Below are positions 1-5,994 of a stretch of 7,047 nt of DNA, piece by piece. Under the pieces are notes generated by a model. That model had not been told where the DNA came from, did no database searches, and was given only the letters and a program-made list of their open reading frames with translations. Every line of letters begins with the position of its first letter. Position 1 is the stretch's first letter. A program made the translations under genes and the position numbers. The DNA is taken from the NCBI GenBank assembly GCA_015228995.1, contig JADGCM010000088.1:1-7047 (forward strand), written 5' to 3'. This DNA is from Magnetococcales bacterium. Lineage in GTDB: Bacteria; Pseudomonadota; Magnetococcia; Magnetococcales; JADGCH01.

Positions 1-886
1 CAGCTTCCTCCAGCAATGGCCAGTCAACGGTACTCTGGCGGGTGATGCGACTCCCCTGCCCTAGCCAATCCCCTGGCAGCAACTGCTCCAGCCACTCGGG
101 CTGGTGCGGCGTTGGCGCACCGCTGCTGTCGATCTGTAACAAGGCTACTGGTATCTCTCGATCTTGTTGGCTGGCAGCCGCATTCTGATTGATACCCAGC
201 AACCTCTCGATACTCTCGTCATCGACGCTATCCAAGAGCGTCACCGACCAACCCAGCAGGGTGGCGGCATAACGCACCGCCGCCATGGCATGCCCCGCGT
301 CAAGGTGAACGTAGCGCCAAGCCCGCTCTCCATACTTCCATGCCGTACGCCAAGACAAGGCACTTAACCCCATGAAACAGAGTGTCGTCGGTATGGCGGT
401 CGGAGCTGGCCCCTGTTGCCAGAAACAACGTCGACTCAGGAGATGGTCACGACTGAAATAGTGGTAGACACCCGCCGCCAGCATCGGCGCATCTGCTGCC
501 GTTGTAGCAGGCTGGGCGTGCGGCAGCAGTAGATAGGCCTCCATCGGATGCAAATTACCACTGGATGGCTGACAACGTAGCGCCCAACGGTGCGAATCGT
601 CCTGACCAGGCCACTGCTTCCAAGCTGCTAGACCAAGAGAAAGCTCCAGCAGCAGCGCCAACGACGTAGCAGACAACGGCCACGGCGTTACCGTCACCTC
701 TCCATGCAAGACCGCCACCTCGGTAGCGAGCCGATCCGCCTGCAACGGCAGTTGGAACTGCTGCGTCCCATGAAACAAACGAAATGGCACCGGCTGGGAA
801 GCCCACTCCAACTGCCCTGGCCCAGCGGCATAGCCAGTCAGACGGTGCTTGGTAGCGTTATGGTAGTCAATAATGGAAGACAGCAT
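1..886 (-). CDS. SagB/ThcOx-family nitroreductase-like dehydrogenase, C-terminus cut by window edge
   Basis: The minus frame is open from the ATG at 884-886 to the window edge, giving 295 residues and no stop. The N-terminus has the YHNATKH motif (residues 8-14) and the region around EWASQPVPFR (27-36), both typical of stand-alone SagB/ThcOx dehydrogenases. Next come a nitroreductase-type FMN-binding stretch RCQPSSGNLHPMEAYL (104-119), GVYHY (139-143), and WRTAWKYGERAWRYVHLDAGHA (179-200), a hallmark of this family. Members bind FMN; the best-known ones oxidise azolines in RiPP (peptide toxin) maturation, but the free-standing type seen here has no established substrate. Such proteins are often around 500 residues with two related halves, so a second half probably lies beyond the edge. 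No YcaO or other RiPP maturation gene is visible here. The start lies 3 bases after the stop of the SPOR-like gene and in the same frame, so translational coupling is likely. Family assignment is strong; the reaction is unknown. Confidence 0.88.
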   Translation of the reverse strand, partial: MLSSIIDYHNATKHRLTGYAAGPGQLEWASQPVPFRLFHGTQQFQLPLQADRLATEVAVLHGEVTVTPWPLSATSLALLLELSLGLAAWKQWPGQDDSHRWALRCQPSSGNLHPMEAYLLLPHAQPATTAADAPMLAAGVYHYFSRDHLLSRRCFWQQGPAPTAIPTTLCFMGLSALSWRTAWKYGERAWRYVHLDAGHAMAAVRYAATLLGWSVTLLDSVDDESIERLLGINQNAAASQQDREIPVALLQIDSSGAPTPHQPEWLEQLLPGDWLGQGSRITRQSTVDWPLLEEA

Positions 887-891
887 CTCCT
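887..891 (-). promoter_or_regulatory. RBS-like AGGAG abutting the ATG of the dehydrogenase gene
   Basis: On the minus strand AGGAG directly touches the ATG at 886 with no spacer, and its first two bases belong to the TAG stop of the upstream gene. A spacer of zero is poor for normal initiation. No other in-frame start lies between the TAG and this ATG, and the YHNATKH family motif begins eight residues later. The start is therefore well supported by homology and probably depends on ribosomes terminating at the TAG. Confidence 0.45.
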
Positions 892-1414
892 ACAAACTGG
901 CCACCGGCGCAATAATAAAGCGGGTGTCAGCCATTTGACGGCGCAGCAAGTAGACCGCTCGATCGGCATCTTCTCGGCTACGGAAGCCATCAATCAACAA
1001 TTGCGTCACCGCTTGATGGGGCTCGCGAGCCTGGACGACACGATAACCCAAGGCACGAATCCGTTCTGCCAACGAGGGGTTTGGCCCCTCGCCGTTACCC
1101 TGGGCCACTTGGATCTGGTAACGACGATTGCTTAAATCGTCCAAACGGGCCGGATTCAATACAGCACGCTGCTCTCTACGATATTCCGATGACATAGACA
1201 CCCCTCCTCCCATGGTGGCAACGGTTGTGCCATCCTGCGGTAATGGTTTCAGAACAGATATTTGAACGGAACGGTTCGACTTGGCTTCGTTGACCGGACT
1301 GGCAAAATCAGTTTGATAGATTTGATAGATACTGCCAATCGACGCCGCATCGGGTATGCCTGCCAAAATAGCAACCGTTACAATAGCCAGACCAGTCATA
1401 ATAATTGTCTTCAT
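890..1414 (-). CDS. Small exported or membrane-anchored SPOR-like domain protein
   Basis: This gene encodes 174 residues. Residues 1-24 form a hydrophobic N-terminus (Lys2, then an I/T/G/L/A/V run) that looks like a signal peptide or membrane anchor; cleavage near the AA at 23-24 is possible but not a classic AXA site. A polar, probably disordered linker runs from about 25 to 96. Residues 98-172 fit the SPOR fold pattern: RYQIQVAQG (strand), a helix around LAERIRALGY, a second strand VTQLLIDGF, the helix REDADRAVYLLRRQM, and a last strand FIIAPV. SPOR domains bind septal peptidoglycan stripped of stem peptides, so a periplasmic, envelope-facing role is inferred. The domain is divergent and the call rests on pattern rather than a diagnostic residue. 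The ATG overlaps the TGA of the glycosyltransferase gene by four bases and has a good internal Shine-Dalgarno site. The name of the gene is not recognised. Confidence 0.72.
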   Translation of the reverse strand: MKTIIMTGLAIVTVAILAGIPDAASIGSIYQIYQTDFASPVNEAKSNRSVQISVLKPLPQDGTTVATMGGGVSMSSEYRREQRAVLNPARLDDLSNRRYQIQVAQGNGEGPNPSLAERIRALGYRVVQAREPHQAVTQLLIDGFRSREDADRAVYLLRRQMADTRFIIAPVASL

Positions 1415-3390
1415 ATAACTCTCCCAGTTCCATTATGGCACCATACTGACCACATCTGGCGCAAAACTGCCTCCAATGACGCAACATAACGGGTGTGATC
1501 CCCCAAAGAAGAGGCGCGCATGCGGTCACGCAGGGTACGACGATACTCTAACAACAGACTCTCCTGTTGGGCCAAGGCGATCGCACAATCCAGATAAGCC
1601 TGTGGCGAATCGGTGATCAGCTCATACAACCCCAACTGGGCCAAGTGACTGGTACTGTGTCGTCCACAGAAGCGATCCCCCGTCAGCGTGACCACGGGAA
1701 CCCCCATCCACAAGGCCTCACAAGTGGTCAGCCCCCCTGAATAGGGGAATGGATCAAGGGCGATATCGATCTCACCATAACCAGCCAGGAACTGGGCATG
1801 GGAACAGCCGCCTGCCAACTCAATACGCTCGCCAGCAATGCCACGGGCGTTGAACCATTGATAGAGTCGCTGCCGTACCATTGCATCAGCCAATGCGGGT
1901 GTCCGCAGCAACAGCCGTGCCGTACTCACCGCCAGGAGCAACTGACACCATATTTCTAGTAGCTGCGGTGTCAGTTTAGCGAGACTGTTGTAGCAACCGA
2001 AGGTAACATAGCCCCGCGACCGGTGCGGCGGATCGACCACCGCTGGGGCATAAGCGGGTGGATCGTAACAGACATAGCCCCCGGGTAGCCGGATCACCGT
2101 CTCACTGAACGCCTGTTCCATCTCCTCCGGCACATGAAACCGATCTGCGATCAGCCCATCCATGCTATCCAAACCGGTAGTGGAAAAATGGCCCCCCGCC
2201 GTAATCTGCACTGGTGCTGGTTTGCGAGCAAACAGCTGCAAGCGGTGGGCTCGGGTGTGTCCCGACAGATCAACCAAGATATCGATGCCATCATGGCGTA
2301 CTTGCTGGGCCAAAGCAGCATTGTTGACACCACGGACATCGCGCCAGTGGTCACAAGCGGCCTCTATCTGTGCCGTCATCGCATCTGGACGGGTGACACT
2401 GGCATAACAAAACAACTCGAACTGGTCGCGATCATGACCACGAAACACTGGCGCCATAAAAAACCCGACCGGATGTTGCCGCAGGTCGGGCGAAACATAG
2501 CCAATACGCAAGCGGCGGCCTGGATCGGGGCTGTTTTTGTGCGGTATGATCTCTGCCACCAGTGGTAAGGCATGGCGTGTCTGCCAACGGCGCGTCTCAG
2601 CAAACAGCTCCGCAGCGCTCCAGTCGGCACTGTAGTGTTGCGCCATAATCAGGTTGGAGTGAATGGCCGCATCAGCCAGATGGGCGGCAACGGTCTGTTG
2701 ATACTGCTCAATCGCCTCAGCAATGCGACCTTGGTGGAGGAAGAGACTCGCCAGATTATTACCGGCCTCGGCATGGTCAGGCCGCAACTGTAGTGCCTGG
2801 CGCAGAGGTTGTTCCGCTTCATCCAACCGGCCCTGCTCTTTGAGCAACACCCCGAGACTGCTGAGCGAACCGACCGCATAGGGTCGATGGTGCAGCGCCA
2901 GACGAAAACTTGACTCGGCTTGCTCCAGCTGGCCTAACTCCTGAAGGGCAATGGCCATATTGTGGAGCACCTCGGCATCGTCGGCACGAATGGCCAACGC
3001 CGCCTGATAGCTGGCGATCGCCTCAGTGAGCTGACCCTTATGGCGTAGGGCAATGCCAAGATTGTTATACAGGGGTGATATAAAGCGTTGCGCTAACGCT
3101 CCGGCCGCAGTGGTCCGCGACGCCGTGGCGTGATGGATGGCCTGCTGGAGGACCGCAATGGCTTGATCAATCTGCCCCAGCTCACGCAGGATAATGCCGA
3201 GGTTATTGGCACACTCGACACACTCGGGCCGACGCGTCAGCACATTCTGGAAATGGAGCGCTGCCTGTGATAACTGTCCGGATTGGTAGTGGCTGACGCC
3301 GAGTGCAAACTGGTCAGCAAGCCAATTTTCTGGTGTTTGCCGTGATTTCTGTGTCGTGCGCGCCGACCGCTGCCGCTGTGACTGACCCAT
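1411..3390 (-). CDS. TPR-containing O-GlcNAc transferase/SPINDLY-type glycosyltransferase (GT41 family)
   Basis: This gene encodes 659 residues from the ATG at 3390. About six TPR units occupy residues 24-242, each with the LG..L...G....A pattern (for example NNLGIALRHKGQLTEAI at 109-125). The catalytic region runs from about 290 to 650: RIGYVSPDLRQHPVGFF (295-311, with His306), DLSGHTRAHRLQLFARKPAPVQ (374-395), a TTGL.SMD segment (404-410), FGCYNSLAKLTP (464-475, with the expected sugar-nucleotide-binding Lys472), and LDPFPYSGGLTTCEALWMGVP (545-565). Family members transfer GlcNAc or fucose from a nucleotide sugar to Ser/Thr of proteins; the TPRs select the target. The protein is probably cytoplasmic. 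The frame also opens at 3507, but the extra 39 residues are partly translated from the inverted repeat and look unlike the family. The start at 3390 has AGGA at 3400-3403, nine bases away. The usual W.GYPGT stretch is replaced by TAGGHFSTTG (397-406). The stop overlaps the next gene (ATGA). The target protein is unknown. Confidence 0.93.
   Translation of the reverse strand: MGQSQRQRSARTTQKSRQTPENWLADQFALGVSHYQSGQLSQAALHFQNVLTRRPECVECANNLGIILRELGQIDQAIAVLQQAIHHATASRTTAAGALAQRFISPLYNNLGIALRHKGQLTEAIASYQAALAIRADDAEVLHNMAIALQELGQLEQAESSFRLALHHRPYAVGSLSSLGVLLKEQGRLDEAEQPLRQALQLRPDHAEAGNNLASLFLHQGRIAEAIEQYQQTVAAHLADAAIHSNLIMAQHYSADWSAAELFAETRRWQTRHALPLVAEIIPHKNSPDPGRRLRIGYVSPDLRQHPVGFFMAPVFRGHDRDQFELFCYASVTRPDAMTAQIEAACDHWRDVRGVNNAALAQQVRHDGIDILVDLSGHTRAHRLQLFARKPAPVQITAGGHFSTTGLDSMDGLIADRFHVPEEMEQAFSETVIRLPGGYVCYDPPAYAPAVVDPPHRSRGYVTFGCYNSLAKLTPQLLEIWCQLLLAVSTARLLLRTPALADAMVRQRLYQWFNARGIAGERIELAGGCSHAQFLAGYGEIDIALDPFPYSGGLTTCEALWMGVPVVTLTGDRFCGRHSTSHLAQLGLYELITDSPQAYLDCAIALAQQESLLLEYRRTLRDRMRASSLGDHTRYVASLEAVLRQMWSVWCHNGTGRVI
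1419..1425 (-). promoter_or_regulatory. Internal ribosome binding site for the SPOR-like gene
   Basis: GGGAGAG on the minus strand lies within the last codons of the glycosyltransferase gene. Its GGAG core is six bases before the ATG at 1414. Together with the ATGA overlap it supports the chosen start and translational coupling. Confidence 0.65.
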
Positions 3391-3461
3391 GCCCAACCAT
3401 CCTGAACCGTCAAAATTCCACCATGAACGGACAGTTAAGCAAATATTAGGCCATATCCTCT

Positions 3462-3545
3462 CCTGGGGCGATGCCCCCTCCGGGGCGCATGAATCATGAA
3501 GCCCCAACGGGGCGATTCTGGGGTAGCCTGGGGCATCGCCCCAGG
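3462..3545. repeat. Nested inverted-repeat element (84 bp, perfect 16-bp arms)
   Basis: The arm CCTGGGGCGATGCCCC (3462-3477) is repeated in perfect inverse at 3530-3545. Each arm is itself nearly palindromic (GGGGC-GAT-GCCCC). Between the arms lie two further small hairpins, CCCCTCCGGGG (3475-3485) and GCCCCAACGGGGC (3501-3513). The element fills half of the gap between the EF-hand gene and the glycosyltransferase gene, both minus strand. It has no T-tract, so it is not a classic intrinsic terminator; a REP/MITE-like dispersed repeat or an mRNA processing or stabilising structure fits better. Its copy number in the genome cannot be seen from here. Confidence 0.8.
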
Positions 3546-3558
3546 GATAAAAGACCCA

Positions 3559-5010
3559 CTACGCACTGATTAGGTATTGCGACGACCCAGTCGCGAGTTG
3601 TTGAATCATTGACAAATAGCGCGCCATACCGAACGAACGTGGCCCAGACGCCGCTAAATTGGCCTGCAACGCGTCTTGATCAACGGTATCAACCGGCTGC
3701 TGTGCCTGCTGGTCGGCGTCGACCACGTAACTGGCCGCTAACTCTTCTTCCGAGATACGGCCATTGTTATCGACATCGGCCACGGTAAAGCGTTGCGCCA
3801 AAGCGCCAGAAGCCTCGTTGACACCAATAGCGCCATCGCCATCTTGGTCCATGGCCTCAACTGTCTCCGCTGGCGACAGGGGTGTCGATAATGTCTCTTC
3901 ATCACCGACCACTTCACCATCGTTGCCTTGACCAGATAAACCATCTATTAACCGCTGAATCGCAGCAACATGCTCAGAGAGGCCTGCCCGCAATGCCCCT
4001 GACGGCACCACCTCAGCTGCGCTCCCCTCCTCTGCCGCTAGCTGGTCGTCACCAGCCATACCATCTTGTTGGTCCAGCGAATCGGGCCAAACAAAGGTGC
4101 TGATATCGATGATAGGTGGCGTGAGGTCAGGCCAGTAGCCGTCCACCGCATCAGCCTCAACATCAGCGACGTTGACTATGGGCTCATCTGCCGCCCAATT
4201 GTCCTGGTCTATAGTCTCTCGATCCATATCAGCGATGGCCCCGTATGACGGCGCCAAATCCGTTGCGGCATCCATAGACAGGCCGTCAATGAGCTGCTGC
4301 ACCCGAGCCAAATGGTAAGAAAGACTGCTCCGCAGTTCCGCCGTCGGCGTCGCGATAACTGGGTCAGCAACCGATCCCTCGTCCTCGCTACCCAATTCCT
4401 GGTCCACTTGGTCCAACGCCGCCAAGATATCTTCTGACGACACCATGGCTGGTAGAGACTGGACACCGAACTCGTCGCTGCTCTCCACCTCATCGCTTTC
4501 CAACATGGCGTCGGTCAATTCAATGGGTGCCTGATCATCGTCTTCATTATCGCCGCTCTGACCCGGCAGGCTATTGATCAGCCCCCGCAACACCGCCAAG
4601 TGATAAGAAAGGCTATCGGGCGCCGCGATGGACTCATCACTGCTAATCTCCTCAACCGCCTCAACCGCCTCTGACACCGCAACGGGCTCATCAGTGCCAG
4701 CATCCTCAACAAACAAAGAGTTTTCGATGGGCGACTGTAACTGATGGGCGCGGATCTGCTGCCGGAAGGTATCCATGGCCGATTGCAGTTCGTCGACACT
4801 GATAAAGCCATCGCTATCGCCATCGATATCCTGGAAACGCGCCGCAAGCCGCGTATCTTGCACTTCATCACCGCCAACAACGCCATCGCCATTCTGGTCA
4901 AGACGACTGACCACCTGCTCCGCTGGCGGCGGTAAACGACGCGAAAAGCCCATAACCTGCCCCATGTCAGTCATGCTGGGCAGAAGAGTCGTGATACTGG
5001 TAATGATCAT
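3559..5010 (-). CDS. Acidic EF-hand calcium-binding protein with four internal helical repeats
   Basis: This gene encodes 483 residues. Four EF-hand loops are visible in two pairs: D38-E49 (DQNGDGVVGGDE), D63-E74 (DGDSDGFISVDE), D388-E399 (DQDGDGAIGVNE) and D412-E423 (DVDNNGRISEEE). Each has acidic or Asn/Asp ligands at positions 1, 3 and 5 and Glu at 12, so Ca2+ binding is expected. Between and after the pairs a helical motif recurs: SLSYHLAVLRGLINSL (133-148), SLSYHLARVQQLIDGL (229-244), GLSEHVAAIQRLIDGL (343-358) and a weaker SFGMARYLSMIQQLA (459-473). The linkers are very rich in Asp and Glu. There is no clear signal peptide: the N-terminus is mildly hydrophobic but has no positive charge before residue 24. 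The start at 5010 has AAGGGA upstream at a somewhat long spacing; Met13, Met16 or Met20 are alternatives that leave all domains intact. It heads the minus-strand gene series, separated from the glycosyltransferase by the inverted-repeat element. No family name beyond EF-hand protein is recognised. Confidence 0.85.
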   Translation of the reverse strand: MIITSITTLLPSMTDMGQVMGFSRRLPPPAEQVVSRLDQNGDGVVGGDEVQDTRLAARFQDIDGDSDGFISVDELQSAMDTFRQQIRAHQLQSPIENSLFVEDAGTDEPVAVSEAVEAVEEISSDESIAAPDSLSYHLAVLRGLINSLPGQSGDNEDDDQAPIELTDAMLESDEVESSDEFGVQSLPAMVSSEDILAALDQVDQELGSEDEGSVADPVIATPTAELRSSLSYHLARVQQLIDGLSMDAATDLAPSYGAIADMDRETIDQDNWAADEPIVNVADVEADAVDGYWPDLTPPIIDISTFVWPDSLDQQDGMAGDDQLAAEEGSAAEVVPSGALRAGLSEHVAAIQRLIDGLSGQGNDGEVVGDEETLSTPLSPAETVEAMDQDGDGAIGVNEASGALAQRFTVADVDNNGRISEEELAASYVVDADQQAQQPVDTVDQDALQANLAASGPRSFGMARYLSMIQQLATGSSQYLISA

Positions 5011-5108
5011 GGCGAGTAACTTCCCTTTACGCTTGGTGCTAAACTTTTCAAAATCACCAGACTGCCTGTTGAACTCAAAAAACCGTCATCCCCCTCAACC
5101 CCCTGGCC

Positions 5109-5131
5109 CCCTCTCCCACGAGGGGAGAGGG
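5109..5131. repeat. REP-like hairpin, copy 1
   Basis: CCCTCTCCC (5109-5117) and GGGAGAGGG (5123-5131) form a perfect 9-bp stem with a 5-base loop, preceded by a C-rich stretch from about 5091. The same stem recurs exactly at 5481-5503. Elements with this stem are typical of dispersed extragenic palindromes in many proteobacteria. It would lie in the 5' leader of the EF-hand mRNA if the promoters proposed here are right. Confidence 0.75.
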
Positions 5132-5185
5132 AAACACGAAAGGGCAAGAGATGTGATGGAAAGCTAAAAAAAATACCACTTTAAG

Positions 5186-5215
5186 ATTATATCGACATTC
5201 TAGCAAATAACACAA
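5186..5215 (-). promoter_or_regulatory. Candidate sigma-70 promoter (proximal) for the EF-hand gene
   Basis: On the minus strand a perfect TATAAT (5186-5191) is preceded by a weak TTGTGT -35 (5210-5215) with an 18-base spacer. It sits in AT-rich DNA about 175 bases before the ATG at 5010. The -10 match is exact, the -35 is poor, and AT-rich DNA produces such boxes by chance. Confidence 0.32.
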
Positions 5216-5219
5216 TCAA

Positions 5220-5247
5220 ATTATACCGGCGCATACACAGCTTGCAA
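5220..5247 (-). promoter_or_regulatory. Candidate sigma-70 promoter (distal) for the EF-hand gene
   Basis: A second perfect minus-strand TATAAT (5220-5225) has TTGCAA (5242-5247; four of six consensus positions) as a -35 with a 16-base spacer. It is the better of the two candidates. If used, the leader would be about 200 bases and carry the hairpin at 5109-5131. Confidence 0.38.
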
Positions 5248-5327
5248 ACAACATTCCGGAAGCTGGCTGCCTAATCAAATCGGCTATCTTGCGGCCTACT
5301 GAGCAGAAGCCCCTCTGTTGCATTGGT

Positions 5328-5356
5328 AAAAAAGTCCGCACGACGGGCATTTTTTT
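5328..5356. terminator. Bidirectional intrinsic terminator-like hairpin
   Basis: AAAAAA (5328-5333) and GTCCG (5334-5338), then a 5-base loop, CGGGC (5344-5348), one extra A and T7 (5350-5356). The core stem has one G-T pair, and the A and T tracts can extend it. Both strands therefore show a stem followed by a T-run. The stem is short. No gene on either strand obviously ends here, which is odd for a terminator between divergent genes. Confidence 0.42.
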
Positions 5357-5467
5357 CCTTACCACTCAGGCCATTCCCCAACAATGAATTATTTAACATT
5401 ATGTAATTAAAAATAAATTTTCTAATGGACAAACATGGTACGCCATTTGAAAAGCCCATCTCTACAA

Positions 5468-5568
5468 ACCCCTCACCCTGCCCTCTCCCACAAAGGGAGA
5501 GGGTGAAGAGGCTGACTCATGCCTCCCCCCTTTCCACCTGTAGGAGAGGAGGTTGGGGGGTGAGGGGT
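5468..5568. repeat. Compound REP-like element, copy 2 (101 bp, 11-bp terminal inverted repeats)
   Basis: ACCCCTCACCC (5468-5478) is inverted perfectly at 5558-5568. Inside are the hairpin CCCTCTCCC/GGGAGAGGG (5481-5503), identical in stem to 5109-5131, and a second GC-rich imperfect palindrome with C6 (5525-5530) facing G6 (5555-5560). The two-hairpin layout with terminal inverted repeats resembles a BIME or small non-autonomous element. Translation of it gives the proline/arginine-rich text (PSPCPLPQRER) often produced by such repeats. Confidence 0.75.
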
Positions 5569-5586
5569 GCATATTTCGTCATACTT

Positions 5587-5592
5587 GGGAGG
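5587..5592 (+). promoter_or_regulatory. Ribosome binding site that sets the start of the 123-aa gene
   Basis: GGGAGG lies nine bases before the ATG at 5602. It supports this start over the more distant ATG at 5425, whose reading frame runs through the REP-like element. Confidence 0.6.
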
Positions 5593-5601
5593 CTTGGTGT
5601 T

Positions 5602-5973
5602 ATGTTGGTTCGGTCGCAAGTGAGCCGTCGTCGTACGGCCCTAGTCGTCACAGAAGAAGGAAGAGATTTTAATCGCTTGGTTACCGCTGACGTCACAACG
5701 CCAGCATGGGGGTACCCTGACTACGATGCCTTGGTCTCCAGCACCCGGCAACACCCCTGTTGTGATCAGCCGGTGTCGGAGTCGTTGGCTTTGTCGCTAT
5801 TTCATATTTTTCGCCTCACGCTTGATGAAACGACGCTGGCTTGGCAACATTCGCCTGGATCGCAGGCGCAGGAACCAAAGATACTGGCCGAAGAGAGACG
5901 ACGCTTACGCGGCGACTTTGAACGCCTGCACCGCCGTACCGCGCCCCTAGAAGCACGATTGGCCGCTTGTTAA
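5602..5973 (+). CDS. Hypothetical protein, 123 aa, paired with the InsA-like gene
   Basis: I do not recognise a family. The protein starts with a basic stretch (RSQVSRRR, residues 4-11), followed by TALVVTEEGRDFNRLVTADV, which could be a strand-helix element. A small hydrophobic helix (SLALSLFHIFRLTL, 61-74) comes next, and then a charged C-terminal helix rich in Arg and Glu (about 91-121) that could form a coiled coil. Two adjacent cysteines are at 53-54. No signal peptide or membrane segment is evident. The gene is followed after 21 bases by the InsA-like zinc-ribbon gene, so the two are probably cotranscribed. The frame is open upstream to an ATG at 5425, but residues gained there are translated repeat. 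A genuine small gene is likely because of the good Shine-Dalgarno site, the coupling and the protein-like composition; function is unknown. Confidence 0.6.
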   Translation: MLVRSQVSRRRTALVVTEEGRDFNRLVTADVTTPAWGYPDYDALVSSTRQHPCCDQPVSESLALSLFHIFRLTLDETTLAWQHSPGSQAQEPKILAEERRRLRGDFERLHRRTAPLEARLAAC

Positions 5974-5994
5974 CCGAATAAGGAGTCATTCGCC

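Larger units (their letters stand above)
5011..5601. other. Divergent intergenic region without a convincing gene
   Basis: This 591-base stretch separates the minus-strand EF-hand gene from the plus-strand 123-aa gene. It contains a REP-like hairpin (5109-5131), an AT-rich section (about 5160-5450) with two TATAAT boxes on the minus strand, a bidirectional terminator-like hairpin (5328-5356), and a second compound REP-like element (5468-5568). Short open frames exist across it, but they read through the repeats or lack protein-like composition. Confidence 0.7.

Noticed and set aside
555..806. Minus-strand open frame of 83 aa
   Set aside because: It lies in another frame inside the dehydrogenase gene, whose motifs cover the same bases; low-complexity Ala/Gly/Val composition.
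704..1135. Plus-strand open frame of 143 aa
   Set aside because: Antisense to the start of the dehydrogenase and the SPOR-like domain; no recognisable motif or ribosome site.
1313..1330. Short tandem repeat TTTGATAGA x2
   Set aside because: It only encodes the IYQIYQ segment of the SPOR-like protein; two copies of nine bases are too little to call a functional repeat.
2134..2568. Plus-strand open frame of 144 aa
   Set aside because: Antisense to the catalytic domain of the GT41 protein, which is unambiguous there.
3391..3507. N-terminal extension of the glycosyltransferase to the ATG at 3507
   Set aside because: The 39 extra residues partly translate the inverted-repeat element and lack TPR or signal character; the ATG at 3390 has a suitable AGGA site and is followed by a typical basic, polar N-terminus.
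4578..4901. Minus-strand open frame of 107 aa rich in Arg, Met and Ser
   Set aside because: Out-of-frame shadow of the EF-hand gene; its composition reflects the Asp/Glu-rich codons read in another frame.
5271..5459. Minus-strand open frame of 62 aa in the intergenic region
   Set aside because: It runs through the terminator-like hairpin and AT-rich DNA and shows no family motif. A remnant of an old gene or insertion sequence cannot be excluded.
5091..5568. CRISPR-like pattern of repeated C-rich and G-rich blocks
   Set aside because: Only two copies exist, they are palindromic, differ in flanks and have no regular spacers; REP-like elements explain them.
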